Source: Tachypleus tridentatus
Lineage: Eukaryota > Arthropoda > Merostomata > Xiphosura > Limulidae
Reading direction: 5' to 3'
NCBI RefSeq assembly: GCF_004210375.1
Contig: NC_134829.1
Span: forward strand, 26,862,034-26,926,033
Length of the DNA: 64,000 nucleotides
Shown: piece after piece, positions 25,301 to 40,300 of the stretch
Layout: every line of letters begins with the position of its first letter
Position numbering within the stretch: position 1 is the stretch's first letter
The notes under the pieces: generated by a model
What the model was told of the DNA's origin: nothing
What the model saw: the letters and a program-made list of their open reading frames with translations, nothing else
The model's database searches: none
Position numbers and translations under genes: made by a program

Positions 25301-28300
25301 GTTATCTGTCCAGAAAGTTGTGTATTAATTGTTGTTGGTGTGCTCATTGGTCTTCTACTGTTTTACACCGGTTTGGGGCGAGTGGAACCTCTGACACCAA
25401 AAGTGTTTTTCCTCTACTTGTTACCTCCCATCATCCTGGATGCTGGCTACTTCATGCCTAATCGCCTTTTCTTTGATAACGTGGTATCTATTTTGATGTA
25501 TGCTGTAGTTGGCACTGTTTGGAACACCTTGACTATTGGGTTCTCACTGTGGGCTGTTGGACTGACTGGTTTGTATGGAGTGAATATGCCGCTACTGGAT
25601 ACCCTGTTATTCAGCTCTATTGTGTCTGCTGTTGACCCCGTGGCTGTGCTAGCTGTTTTCGAAGAGATTCACGTGAATGAAGTATTGTATATTTTGGTGT
25701 TTGGAGAGTCTTTACTTAACGATGCTGTCACAGTGGTGAGTTGACCTTGGTTTGTTACCCTTCTTTTGTTTTAACTGATTTTCATTCCAGAAATTGACAA
25801 CTATAGCACGGAGCTATTCTCACATTCAGGTTTCTTAAACGACTGAGTTCCTCTGTTCAATGCAGCGTAAGACTTGTATGTTTATACATTTAAGGAATAG
25901 AACATTTTATTTATGTGAGCACGCATGTGAACAATTCTGGTTAGTTAGTTTCATTATACACAATTCGACCGTCTTCACTGGCCAAAATTAACACACGCTT
26001 ATTAATAAAGTTAAGCGATATTAGTGCACTTTTCAACATCTACTTTAAGATTAGGAACTGGTTAACAGCCAAAAGGTGGAACGTATGATAGAAATAATGA
26101 GATGTTTGAGGAAGAACGCAAACAGCCACGGGTGCTTAAACTCTGTTGTCTAAACGTTGTTTACAGATCGAAAATTTGAGTTTCTTCTCGGGTATCTGAT
26201 GAAAGATATCGTTAAAAACAAGAGCTGGTCTTATCGATAAGTCCTTTATAGCCAGACCATTCTTAGTGTAAATAATATAAAATAATTGATGGTTGCTGCA
26301 AGTAACGAAAATATATTATCGTTATATTAAGAAAGACCAAAGTAAAAAAATATAAAGGAGAAAAATAGCTACATTTTATGGGTGGTGATTTTCTTTAACT
26401 TTCTTTATCAAAGTGAGAGCATTTACAAAATTAGGAAATAATTTTATCACCAGCTATTACAATTTTGTGGCGCCGTCTAAAGGAAATAACATTTAAGATA
26501 TCTTTAGTAATCGTAAGTAACAATTTCAAATAGTTGCTAATCGGTTAAAAAGCTATAGATGCCAGTTATATAAAAAACATTATAATTGTTCCAATGTTTT
26601 TCTGATTTAATTACAATTTCATCGTTTAAACGTTAGGATGTTTTAAACTAGGGTAAACAAGCATTTATAAAACGTTAAAGTTAAGGTGAAAATAGTGTAC
26701 TTTACTGTTAGTGAAGAAAATTACCGAAATCGATTTGACATCAGATATTAAAACAAATACAAAACTTTTAAATAACGGCTAAGTCTGACGTTTTTTGAAA
26801 GTTAAGTGAAATTTCTATCAAGTTTCCACTTGCTTAAGCCCCCAGTGTTAGTGTACGATCAGAAATTGTAGTTGGGGGGGGGGGCAAGGCCTAAAAGTGC
26901 AAAAAAAACAAAACAACAACAAACAAAAAACGTTTGTATTAACTTTTTACCAGGTATTTTAGCCCTCTCAGTTTTGTCTTTAGATTAGTTTGGCTGAAGG
27001 TCGTGTAAACGAGGTTTATAACAGTTATTATATTACACCAAATTTAAATTCTTCTTTCAGATTTTTAGTTCGAAATAAATTAATATACCTCATCAAATAA
27101 ATCTGTTAATCACAACGAGTCTGTGCCTAGCACTGAGTTTTGTATTAAACTTTAAACTATAAGTATTGTAAAGTGCTGATTATTTTGTCAAATTATTACA
27201 GTTTTAGTAGTAAAACAAACAACAGTACCAAAGCTTAAGTATTTTTATTTGACAGTATTTAAAGCATAGTTCCAGATTTTTTGTGATGGCACAGCAATAG
27301 GCTTCGTAGTCCTACAGGGTGGCCTGTAAGTCCCTACCCATCCATATATCTTATGTATCCAGTGTATCTGTGTGCTGTCTCTCATTCTCGCTGCATAATA
27401 TTATGCGACGCCATGTTCTGTGAGACATTTTCCTCAACATAGCAGGGGTTATTGTTCCAAACGCCGCGGTAAAAAAAACAAATAATACATGCGTAATTGA
27501 ATATAACATAATAACATATGGATGGGTAGGGACTTATGGGCCACCCTGCACAATTGCCGATTCATCAATTTGTACAATGTGTTGTTAATTTCGAACATTC
27601 CATCGCTAAAACTGCTTCATATGCCTGACAGTTGTTTTTTAAATTACTACGTCTATGATATTTTAATAATATTGAACAGCGTGTAATCGCAGGTTTTCAA
27701 AGTATCTACTTTAAATTAGTTTTATCTATTGAACATTTTTCCCTTTTAAAATATGTCATAAAATCACGAGATTTTTTTTGTATAATTTATTATTTTATTC
27801 GTGTGAAGCCAGTTAAGAGAAAGTGACGGTAAGCAGATATTTAGACTTTTCTGTCTACTGATTTGAGTGATGTTACACAACTTATTTTTACTTACTTGCG
27901 TTTAATGACATGTGAATATTATATCAATTTGGATACATAAAATCAAATTTTAACTTTTTTTTTTCTTTCACAAAAGTAATTCATTTCTTTGTGTGGTAAT
28001 GGTAGTGATTTGATTGTATTAAGTGTAACTTATGGATAATTAAAAATCCATAACTAACTTCGGAAAGAAAAAGAACATAATGGCTTTGAACCTAACTATA
28101 ACTGGAGATTTGTTCGAGAGATGGTTATTTTAGTTTTCGTTATTTGTATTGTTGGATTCCGAAACCACGCATGATGCTTTGGAACTGATTTGTAAATCGG
28201 TTTTGTTGTGTATTTTTTAATGTTTAACATTGTTTGTTTTGGTTTTTTCTAGGTACTATATCACATGTTTGACGGATATACAGAAATTGGCCAGGACAAC

Positions 28301-31300
28301 ATTTTACTTGTTGATTATTTGGCTGGTGTGTTGTCCTTTTTCGTTGCCTCAATAGGGGGAGCCTTTTTCGGGGTTTTGTGGGGGATCCTAGCGGCTTTTC
28401 TGTCGCGGTTTACACATCACGTGCTGATCATTGAGCCTATATTTGTATTTCTATTTGGATACTTATCTTATCTGACTTGTGAGATGTTTCATTTGTCAGG
28501 AATTGTTGCGTAAGTGGTAATTTCTAATATTGTCGCGTGTCGGAGAAGAATAAATAATATTCTAGGAAAATTACTTTACCCTTGTGATAAAGTTAGGAAT
28601 ACAGTGTAAGGCATTATATACATTAACTTTACATTCAGGGTATATTTTAATATTCGCTATAGAATTTTTTTATTACTTGCAAAAGTGTCTTGGTAATAAG
28701 TTATCTTACTGTTGGTTTATAAGCGTATATTAATGAATTTGTGATTTTACATTGTTGTAATACGAACAGTGTGATGCAACATGTGGTCCCTGCCGGTAAC
28801 GAATAGTGTGAGAACGTTGAAAATATGAGAATTAAAAATTAGTACATGCTGTTATTTGAACGACGGTGTCCAAAAATTTCATTGTTTTATTTGATACAAT
28901 AATAACTAAATCCAAGAAAAGTATACCGGAGAAACAATAAGTTTAAAAAGTATTGTAAAAGGTATGTAATGGTGGTGTGTGTGTGTGTGTGTGTTTTCGA
29001 TTGTGTTATTACATTGTTAGTTTTCACTTATGTAATATCCTGTTTGAAAATAAACAAAAAATACAACGACGTGTTTGACTAAAACATGGAATTTCCGTTG
29101 TTTTGTGTAGTGATGACAACACTTATCAATACGTGACTGTTATTTATTACTTTAAATCCAACAAGGACATTAATCCAAATAATTCGAGAAAAAATTCGCG
29201 AACGTTCTTTAGTAGTATCATTTCATTCACCAGGTATTTCATCAAACTAAAATCGAAATTATTTTTCGAAAACGTCCACATTGTTATGTATATCTTTAAA
29301 TAGTTTGTTGTTGTTTTTCTGATGGCATATATAATCATTAAAGTAACACAATTTTCTTTTTGTTCAGCCTTACCTTTTGTGGCATGACCATGAAAAATTA
29401 CGTAGAGGAAAACATTTCCTACAAGTCGCACATCACTTTGAAATACACCATGAAGATGTTAGCCAGTATATCAGAATCTATTATTTTCATGTTCCTTGGG
29501 GTTTCAACGGTGAATGATGAACACGAGTGGAACACGTGGTTTGTTCTCACGACTATTGTATTTTGTTCAATATACCGCTCGATTGGTAAGTATTGTCGCG
29601 TGGGTTGCCTTGCATATTGCTGAATATACGTTTAATTATAAACAAATAACCAAAATAATTAGTTTAAAAAAGAGGAAACTCGCTGGCTCCATCGCTAAAC
29701 TCTATCAGTCATCTGTGACGAAAGTATTTAAGGTATACGACAGAAGACGTTGGGGAAGGGGAGCTTGCGAGAGTTTAATGATTCGCAAGGTTACTGTTCA
29801 CAAACACATGAAATTATTTCTGATCTGAAAATCAGTTTTTTTTTATTCATGAAGTTCTAACTAAATATTAACATTCATTAACTCAAGATGATCCAGTCTT
29901 TGTGAATGTTCTAAATAAAGAAGAAAAAAAACTAGAATATTTAAATTCTAGTTTATATATTAATATGGTAAACTTGTTAAACTTTATTTACTGTTTATCA
30001 CTCACTTTGTGGACAGCCAAACTAGTAGTTTATATTCTTCTAATTTTTAAAACTATTTGGTTAAACTGACATTTGTAGCTGCGGAGAAATCTCCTTTGTT
30101 TTTAGCAATATGAATTTTGCGTAAACTACCTTGACGTTTGTAATGTTTTTTAATAACTGATGTTGGTGTCTTTGTTTTTCTGATTTTAGGTGTGCTGATT
30201 CAGACTTGGATTTTGAACAACTTCCGGTTACACGAAGTTAATCGCGTGGAACAGTTTATTATGGCTTATGGAGGTCTTCGTGGTGCTGTTGCCTTTGCTC
30301 TAATTCTTGTTGTTTCAGAGAAGGTTATCACCACCAAGAAAATGATGGTTACAACAGTTATTACTGTCGTATATTTTACAGTTTGTCTCCAGGTAATGTA
30401 ATTTAGTCTGGGATATTTTTCTCATAAAATTGTCTTATGACTTCAGTAGGAATTCGGAGTATCGTTGATACGAAATCCCTAGTCAGGTGCCTCAAGTCTA
30501 GCACTCGATCAGTTGTCTATAAATATTGTTCGTATACCTACTTTACTCTTATAAGATGTATTCAAAAATAACGTAATGCATTCAGTCTAATACTTTTGTG
30601 TGGTTTGATTCCAGAAGGGAAGCTTAAGCATCGTTATACGTTGATTTTTACTGAGTTTTTCGTCTGTGATAGATTTACTATTATATATTTATTTTAATGC
30701 CGATGTTTGTTTCAGAAACTCTTAACTTGTATTATTAAATCTGTGTTGCGAAATTCCCACCTATTCATTAAACTCATAAAAGACTCTGAGTATAACAATG
30801 AACAAAATAGGTATGTGTGTATGTATGTAAACACTGGTGACTGTCATTATTGTTGCGAAATGAAATTTCCAGAACGTCGAGCTTCGTAATCTGAGGGTCG
30901 CGGGTTCGCGCCCGAGTCGCGCCAAAACATGCTCGCCCTCCCAGCCGTGGGGGCGTTATAATGTGACGGTCAATCCCACTTTTCGTTGATAAGAGTAGCC
31001 CAAGAGTTGGCGGTGGGTGGTGATGACTAGCTGCCTTCCCTCTAGTCTTACACTGCTAAATTAGGGACGGCTAGCACAGATAGCCCTTGAGTTGCTTTGT
31101 GCGAAATTCCAAAAAAACAAACAACAAACAAACAAACCAGAACATCGACTAAGGATTATAAACCAACTCTCCAAATGACAGTATGCAGTTCGCTACATTC
31201 AGTATGCGCCCTCTTCGCCCCCAGTGGCTCAGCGGTATGTCTGCGGACTTGCAAAGCTAAAAACCGGGTTTCTATACCCGTGGTGGGCAGAGCACGGATG

Positions 31301-34300
31301 GTCTATTGAGTAGCTTTGTGCTTAATTAAAAACAACAACAACATTCAGTATGTTATAAACCTCCAGAAGATATAACTGTGAAAAACGCTTATTAATCGGA
31401 AACTATTAATAGTTGACCTGGACTGTTTATAGATTTCGAGCATTACAAACAGTATAACTTCAGAGGATTACCATCGGACGTTAGTATTTCTACGAAAACA
31501 TTAGACAACTTCAGTGGTGAATAACTCGCGCGAAAAGTGAAGAGCTAACTGCCAATCGTTAAGTGAACTGTACCGATATCAACTCGACATTTTTATTCGC
31601 TTGTCATAAACCGTAGACAAAATATTCAGTTCCAGAACAGATAGAGGACTCAATATTGTTTGTGAGTTTGTAAAACGTTTCTATATGTTATTATTTGTAA
31701 TAACCATTATTATAAATTATGTGTATCAATCTTGTTGGCAAATATCATAAATATGATACATATTTACATTCAATTAATTTCTAAACCCAAATTACTATTT
31801 AACTCTGTTTTAGGCTATATGAAATCGTAATACGTAACACGTCAGTAATACAAATAAAAATGTACCTATTTCTTATTTGTTAAGGCTACTAACAGGTTAA
31901 TTATGCATTTTAAGGTAAAAGGAAAGCCGATAAAATTCCTAACTTTTTAAAATTATTTAAGACTTTGTATCGTTTGAAGCTTGTTGTGGCTTCGTGATTA
32001 GTCTTCTGAACTTTGAATTCACGGGACCAAGGTTCTCGTCCCATTGTTGCAATATTGTCCTTCGCATTTTTTGGTCGTGGGTACAGCTGATTAGTCAAAT
32101 CCAACTCTTTGGTCAGACCAGAGTAGCTAGAGAGTTGGCAGTGGGTGTTTTGACTAGATGTTTTCCCTTTAGTGTACAAGTTAAAAATTATGAACGGCTA
32201 TGCACGTAGGTAGACCTTGTGTAGTTTTGTGTGACTTTCCGAAATAAACTTGTTCTTTGAAATGAGCGTTGGCAACATTCGAGTGTAAACGTTTTTAAGT
32301 AGCGGAATACTATTATTATAGGTTGTTCTAATTTTTGAAATTCCCTAGGGATTAGAGAAAGAATGTATTTAAAATTGTTATAAGTCTAACATTAATGTCT
32401 TGTGACAAGTATAATTGTATGATTCTATTTTTTTCCAGGGCATAACCATCGGACCACTAGTGAGGCTCCTAAACGTTCCAAAAAGCATAAAAACCAAACC
32501 GTCCATGAACGAAAGATTACACACTAGAGTAAGAAATGAAATAAAATTTATTATTATATGAAAATTCATGTGGAACACTCGACCAGAAGAGTGACTGTTT
32601 TTTTGCGTTTTAAAATTTGTAGATGATAATAAAACACTATCATTGTTATTCCATTACACATATTTTACTGGGGTTGATTTTAGCCTAACAAACAAAATTC
32701 ATTAAGGATCCAGTTGGACGTAAGGTTTGGGTAATTATATCTATGATCTAGTAAAGAATTGATTTATGTGACTTATGCATCTTTCGAGATTGATTAAAAC
32801 CTTTTCTTATCATGAACATGAACTGTTCATTTTACTGATATATTATCTTGTTTTTCAGTTAATTGATCACATTATGGCCGGAATAGAAAACGTCATAGGT
32901 CAATCTTTAGGAAATTATCATCTACGTGACAAGTAAGCAAGTCGTCATCAATTAGTAAGAATAGCGAAAACTTAATTGATGGTATGTTGTTTGTTGTAAC
33001 TTGATAAATTTCCCACCCTTGTCGAAACGTTGTCAAATATTAATAAGGCAGTCACAGGTAAATATTTATCTTCGAAAGAAATACACTGAGTTAGTGAAAT
33101 TAATGTCAAAGTAAACAGTTTAATGACCAAAATTCATAACGTCGTTTCTTGTTCTTAATCGAAGTAGATTATCTTTTTTGACTCTATACCTCAAATTACC
33201 AAATTAATTTTAGAATTTTTAACTAATTGAAAATTACGCACGCACACGCTAAGAGCAAATTAAAATAGTAAACGGCACACGAAACATCCACTCATCTCTC
33301 GTTCATCTCGTAACTGAAGATGTATGGTAAAACGTGTTTTTCTTGTTAAAAACCAGAGACACATCAAACTTCCTCAGAGAAACCTTTTAACTACTTGAGA
33401 CGTAGTCCCGACATGGCCAGGTGGTTAAGGCACTCGACTTGTAATCCGAGAGTCGCGGGTTTGAATCTCCGTCACACCAAACATGCTCGCCCTTTCAGCC
33501 GTGGGAGCGTTATAACGTGACGGTCAATCCCACTATTCGTTGGTAAAAGAGTAGCCTAAGAGTTCGCGGTGGGTGGTGATGACTAGTTGCCTCCCCTCTA
33601 GTCTTACACTGCTAAATCGGGGGCGGTTAACGCAGATAGTCCTCGAGTAGTTTCGCGTGAAATTCAAACAAACCAAACTTGAGAGAATGGATGAGCTAAA
33701 ATCTGAGGTGAAGGGAATCTTGTGTTATCTTACTCTGTATGTTGTAATTGTAAATTAATGAGTAGCTGTTTTTACCACAGTATGTCAAAACTTGCTGTTA
33801 CATTTACGTATTGAATCAGAGCTATAACGTACAATTATGAATTAATGGATTTTACAGTTCTTATATATGTATATTTGTTAGAGTTTTTTAAATTATTGTA
33901 ATTTTGAAGGCTTATAACGCGAAAAATCTAGTTTTGACACTCGTTGTGGTCACAGCTTGAATAAAGAATTACGAGGTTTTATGCTTAACAAACAAAACAA
34001 CTGGATTTCCTAAGTAGATACCTCAGTAACATGTAACGTTCCTAAAACAGGTAAAATAATATCCTGCACTTGAGACTTCAGCTTGTCTTTTTCCTTTTGT
34101 GGCGTTTCTACATTAAAGAAAAGTGAAAATTATCTAAATAAAATACACAGTGTATCATTCTACACGTGCAGAGCCCTAATGGCATTCAATATTTATTTAC
34201 CGTAGTTATTATTTAGTTAAAAACAACGAAATGAGTAATGATTTATAGAAGTATATCACCCAATTTTCTGTACCCTCTGTAGAACACTGTATAATCCGGT

Positions 34301-37300
34301 GGACCAAGTTACTTACAACTATTTAATAGCTTTGCTTATTAACGAGAAAATCAAGTGGAAGTTGTATAATCTTGGCTCAGTTTTAAGCTGTTTCAGATAT
34401 ACTTATCACACTGTTGGGAAAAAAAAAACATTAATTGCAAAAAAGTTTGTATGTATGTCAAAGTTGCAGACGCCTCTACTTGTCTTGTGAGAATTGATCA
34501 ACAGTTTTTTCCACCAAGAAGGATCTCTGGAAATTGTTCATGTCGATAACGTAGTAGAACTCTAAAAGTATAAAAATTTCATTTTATAAAAAAAAACAAC
34601 AAGAAAAAAACACTTTGTAACAGCGTCAAACACGGTCCTGGTCATTCTCTCGCAGCACTGTTATATGCGCCATTCACTCGGCCGGTGAAGAACGTTGCAG
34701 TCACTGATCCTTCAACACGGATTTGTTAACTTTTTCATGTTCTTCAGAATTTCACTTTACTCTATCCTGACAGTACTAAAAATTCTTCGTAATGTTTTGA
34801 CGTTCTACTAGGAGCTTAATAATACACGTTTAAATTGTTTTAGTAACGTATTTTAGAATTGACTCACTATAAGCCCTCCGTACTTTTTGATACGGAAATG
34901 TAGTTTTATTCCTTGATAGAATTGGTTCGAGATTAGCATAGATCCTGAAGATGTACTCTTCGAAGTAATGAATTTGCTGCTTTAAATAATATTAAAAGAA
35001 AGTTTTTTTGTTTATAATGAATAATTACTGAAGGTGTTATAAAGTAACAATTTGTTAAAAACAAAGTATTTATTTATTTAAAACATTATTCGAAACGTGT
35101 CCCTTGTAAACATTTGTTTTCAACCTGTCAACTGATAAGTAATCATAATCAAATGTATTTAAGCCAATCCGCCATTGTTGCCGAGAATTGGTTAAAATTA
35201 GTTCAAATACTTAAGTTTACGTTCACCAGCTAAATTATTAGTTTAGGCAAACTGAGGCCTGTTGTTTTGTCGACCCCTCTTTAAGGCTTTGCCGCATAAT
35301 ACTCGTCACATGTTCTCCGTAGAAAATCCAGTTCTGTGTCACTTTTCTTGTTTGTTAAACATTTGAATTTTGTTTTTGCTTAATATTAAAAAAACAACAA
35401 CAACAACTCTAAGTCATTCTTTTGTGTTAATTAGGTTTAGGTATTACAACAACAGATTCATTCGGCCACATCTTCTACGTCACCATCCTGTCGGAGAACC
35501 AAAAATCTTTGAAACCTATTCTAAACTAAACCTGGCAGATGCAATGAACCTCGTGAGGCACAAATCCAGGTTAACAGACCTCAACGAGAATATATCGCTG
35601 CCAGCTTTGATTAGATGGTATACCCAGCAGAATATTGGAATGTAAGTCGAAAACTAGTTGTGAATGATGGTAAACAACTGAAATAAATTGAGAAGCATTT
35701 CGAATTGCAATAGTGATTATACAATGCACCAGAACTTCTTAAGGGAAATTCTTAAAATGTAAACAGTATCTCCATAACAGAAAAGCAATAGTGACGATGA
35801 AAATCAAGATTTAAAGGTTATATATAGTGAAAACCCAATGGAAACTAGTGAAGACAGTGTTAAAGGAAATAAATTATATATCCACACAATGAAAAGAGGG
35901 AGCTAAATGTAACTAATTTTGTATATATTTTCTCCCAGGTGTTGTAAAATATCTAAATATCCACAAATTCTACCTATAATATGCATTTTATTTTTATTAT
36001 TACTGTATTTTTAAAATGTATTGGGTACTCTCGCACAGGTATGGATTGAAGTTGCCAATACATTTGAGATGAATTGTTTTGTACAGTATAAAACCTTGGG
36101 TGAAAAGTTGGACTTGGCTTTTCGGTTAGCTGATGGAAAAATTTATATTCTCGGATAATACTTTCAAGTAACAATTCATAAAGATTGCTCATTATCATCG
36201 ATTTTTTTTTTCAAATAACTCCATAATTTTTCTAAATGCGTATGTTATGGGTACTTCTCTTTGAGGCATATGTATGTATTAGTTCTACAATGATATTTAC
36301 ATAGCCTATTATTTATAGCGTCAGCAACTGTAAGAATCACATGATCTACTGATTCCGCGTCAGCACTTATAACAGATTAGTTAACTTGATACCTATATGC
36401 TTGATATTGTAAATGTTCAGTAAAACAACAGTTTTGTTTCCCATACGCTTGGTAGTGTAACGGATTTGCTGGTGTACATTTATTTTAATATTTGCGTTTG
36501 TTTCAGATTGATGCACGAGACATATATTGTTGGATGTGTATTGTGCAAGTTCCACCTGTCCTGTAAATTAGTAGTACGTTCTCTAGAGTAAGAATCAACG
36601 TTATATGTTTAAGAAAACAGTAGCGTGTTTTCGAATATTGTTGAACTTTCGAGAATGTCGCTTTAAAATTTATAAATCGACACGCCGCGAGACAGTAGAA
36701 TATTGTTTAGTCGTTACAGTCAGTAAACTTAAGTTTCGGAAGCTGTATTTGCGATAAATGACTATTAATCAGAAAACTACAGATATTTGACGAGAAACAT
36801 GTGTAGATTTCAAACGTTATGAACCGTTAACTTTAGAGAATTACCTTCGGACGTTAGTATTTCTACAAGAACATTAGATATTGTCGTCAGTGAAAAAACT
36901 TAGTTGTACTTCAAATGAGTTAGCCGTCGAGAGAAGTGTACCTGTGTATCAACATAGAATTAATTCGCACTTCATGAACCTCGTTAAAAGATTCAGTTCC
37001 AGATCAGATAGTAGACTCGGTATTGTTTGCAAGAATGTAACTCTTGTATATAGATTATTTGTAGGGCCTGGCATGGCCTAGCGCGTTGAGGCGTGCGCTT
37101 CGTAATCTGAGGGTCGCGGGTTCGCGCCCGAGTCGCGCCAAAACATGCTCGCCCTCCCAGCCGTGGGGGCGTTATAATGTGACGGTTAATCCCACTATTC
37201 GTTGGTAAAAGAGTAGCCCAAGAGTTGGCGGTGGGTGGTGATGACTAGCTGCCTTCCCTCTAGTCTTACACTGCTAAATTAGGGACGGCTAGCACAGATA

Positions 37301-40300
37301 GCCCTCGAGTAGTTTTGTGCGAAATTCCAAAACAAACAAACAAACAAACAGATTATTTGTAATAACCATTGTTATAAATTGTATTCTTGTTTGTATATTT
37401 AAACTATTATTGTGTCAAGAAAGAAAACTGTATCAGTCTTGTTGGTAAACATGATACCTATTGTCATCCAATTAACTTCTAAGTTAAAATTTCTGGCTGT
37501 TTGAAATCATAATATGTAACGTCTGTAGCATAATAAATCAGACTTGTCCGAAATAAAATAAGTAACAGTCGGAATATATTGCGGACAATATTGGTCAGTA
37601 TATGTTCGCTAGTAGCGTCATTGTGTGCCATAGGTTACAGTTGTAAGTTGAAGACTTTTTTTTATCGCATGATTATAGAAATGTTTAACGAGGTTCACTG
37701 CCAAGAAAAAAATCATTAGGATATGAATCCTCTAACATTAGTTTACAATTATTGAGCTCGAATTGTCATCATTCGGACACCTCATAATTTACAACACACA
37801 CACACACACACACACACACCTTGTATTAGAACAAAGAAATTTTTCAACCTTTTTATTGTGAACTTTATTGGATTCATTAACTATAAATCGAGGTTACACT
37901 TTCACAAAGCTTAGCTAATTAGCTAAGTACAACATATTGTATATTTTAGGAATAGATAAAATAATATTAATATTCCACCTAAAACCATATGCTCTTCATC
38001 TTCAGACATTTAAATTTTAAACTTTTCTGAATTCATTTATTGCTATGCAGTTTTGGTGCTGGGGAAGTGGTTTTGCTCTGTGCTAGAACCTTCCTTCCTA
38101 AAATAATCTTTCAGTAATCATATTGATAACGTTTAATAAATTTTGTTTTTTCAATAATATTTATTTTGTTTTTCAATACTTCGCTCATTTATCATGCCTT
38201 ACAAAATTGATCTGGGATTCAAGAAGACCCATTATAATTCGTTGCACCAGAGCCATGGAACTTGTAACTATCTAAACATACGGTTGAGATTCATGTTTTA
38301 AAACATCTTGTATGTTAGTTTCTTAACATTATTTTCAAGAGGCTAGGCGTGGCCTAGTTCTAGCATGCATCGATAGGTAAACTCAAGGATCCATGGTTTT
38401 CATCTAGTTTCCACGTTACTGGGTTGCGAGTGCTCTATGTAATAGTAAAGGTTAAATTCTGCTATGTGATCATACAAGAATTGGCGGTAGCTGCTGTTTG
38501 ACAGCTGCTTTCTCTTTAGTAATTCAGTTCAAAACTGCTTGTGTATATATCGTATATATATATATCATATAGCTCTACATAGATATCCAAAAGAAACCAG
38601 TATTTTTTTGAAACATAAAATAACTTTAATTTTTTAACTTGCTAAGATCGACTCCCATTATCCAGTACTTGGCGTTTATCTAAATAAAGACCCCCCATCG
38701 GAATATGCCTGAATTACAAGGAGTGATTTCAAAATGTATCCTATAGGACCTCAAATGATTACTGGCTTTCTCATTCCTGCGATCACAGTTTTAAAATGCT
38801 GTTTAAATCTATAGGAAATGCTTTTCTCGTTTCTGTTTCCAAAGCATAAAACAGCTCTAAAAATCCCATTTTTCATTCCCCTCGAGGTATATTCCTGTAC
38901 TTGATAAGGGGACCTCCCAGAGAAGGTTCTGTAATTTCAGTTTACCCCTCTGAAATCTAAACATCCACCTACATGTGTGCCATATGAAGAGAAGGAGGGG
39001 ATATTGGTGGTTGAGGGTTCAACACGAACACACCACTTTGGCCTTGATTTTCTGTAGACCTATTTCTTGGGTGCCCTTACCCAGGATCTATCAGCTGGTC
39101 CTCTTGGGCTAGAGTCAACCAAGTACCAGTATTGGACATTCTCAACGGGTGTTGTGGACATTGCGGTATGCTGGTGTTTGAGTATAGTGCTCATTGGTGG
39201 AAACATCTAGATCACAGCATATCAAATTCCTCTTGAAATCGAAGGCCATTGGGGATATACTCATTGAGGTTGCCTCATGCTAATTTACATTCGACACGAG
39301 GAGTTATTGTTGACAGGAATTTGAAAAATGTCTCCTATTCAGAGATTCTAGCTGGTTTCTCCACCCAAGGAGTTTCTGCAGTGAGGTGTGTATCCACTCG
39401 CAAGTATTGGAATTATGCCACCTACCAGAGTTCTCATTTTGACACTTGCGTCACCACGTCCACCTGCCGCTGTCAAGGCAGATTATCCGAACTGTAAGAT
39501 ACAGCAATGTGTTAAAATATTATCTGATGTTTCTAATGTCAGCTATTTGTTCACCCCTTGGTGTGGATTCCTGTATGTGGTGAGGGGACCTCCCAGGGAA
39601 GGTTCTGTTCTTTCTGTTCACCTTTTCTGGGATCTAAACATCTACCCAAGTATTATTTGATAGATTGTTTAGGCAGAGAGTATTCATGATGAAACTTTGT
39701 ATAATAGACAACAACTGCCTGTTGTAGAGACACGAGTGTAGAGAATGACGTTTTTAAAGTCTTCCGCCTTTTGTCTTCAGGTCAATGTGTGTGTAGGTGT
39801 TGTCGGTCTTTTAAAGTGCCCTGGTGGATTGTGGAGAGCTTGTTATGATTGGTTGGATTATGACTGTTTCTGATTGGAGGGGAGATTTCGTGTAGATTCA
39901 ACCAATGGCAACCACAGGTTACTCACCTCTAATCAGAAATTTCTGTTTAGTGAAAGTTTAATAGTGTTAATATAGAATTATTCTTAGATTTTCCTTGTCC
40001 TTCAAAATTTGTCTAGTTTTTCTCCTAGTTTATTCTATGTCCAGTTAACGTGGCATGCTCTACAATGGCTGAATTTTGTGTTTTTATGATTCTTGTACTA
40101 TCTTTGTTCTTTTATTCTTGTCGCGAATTTTCCTCCTGTTTTTCCAATATGTTATACAGGAACACGGAATTTCATAGATGACGTTTTTGAGATTTTCTTT
40201 TCTAGGCTGCTGTTTGGTTTTTTTACCAGAATGGACCTTAAGGAATTGTAGGATTTCCACTGGACTTCTATGTTGAATTTCATGGCAATCTGTTTTGATT

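Larger units (their letters stand above)
30780..31840 (+). mobile_element. LTR-like repeat, copy B, hit by two SINEs
   Basis: Same family as 22703-23376, split by SINEs at 30881-31136 and 31207-31340. Shared blocks: TTACCATCGGACGTTAGTAT, CAATATTGTTTGTGAGTTTG, ATCAATCTTGTTGGCAAATA. The TATA position reads ATTATAAACC. The 5' limit is approximate. Confidence 0.6.

Noticed and set aside
29103-29828. Overlapping frames of 66-104 codons on both strands around NHE exon 4
   Set aside because: Only 29368-29585 has splice sites and family similarity; the rest is intron.
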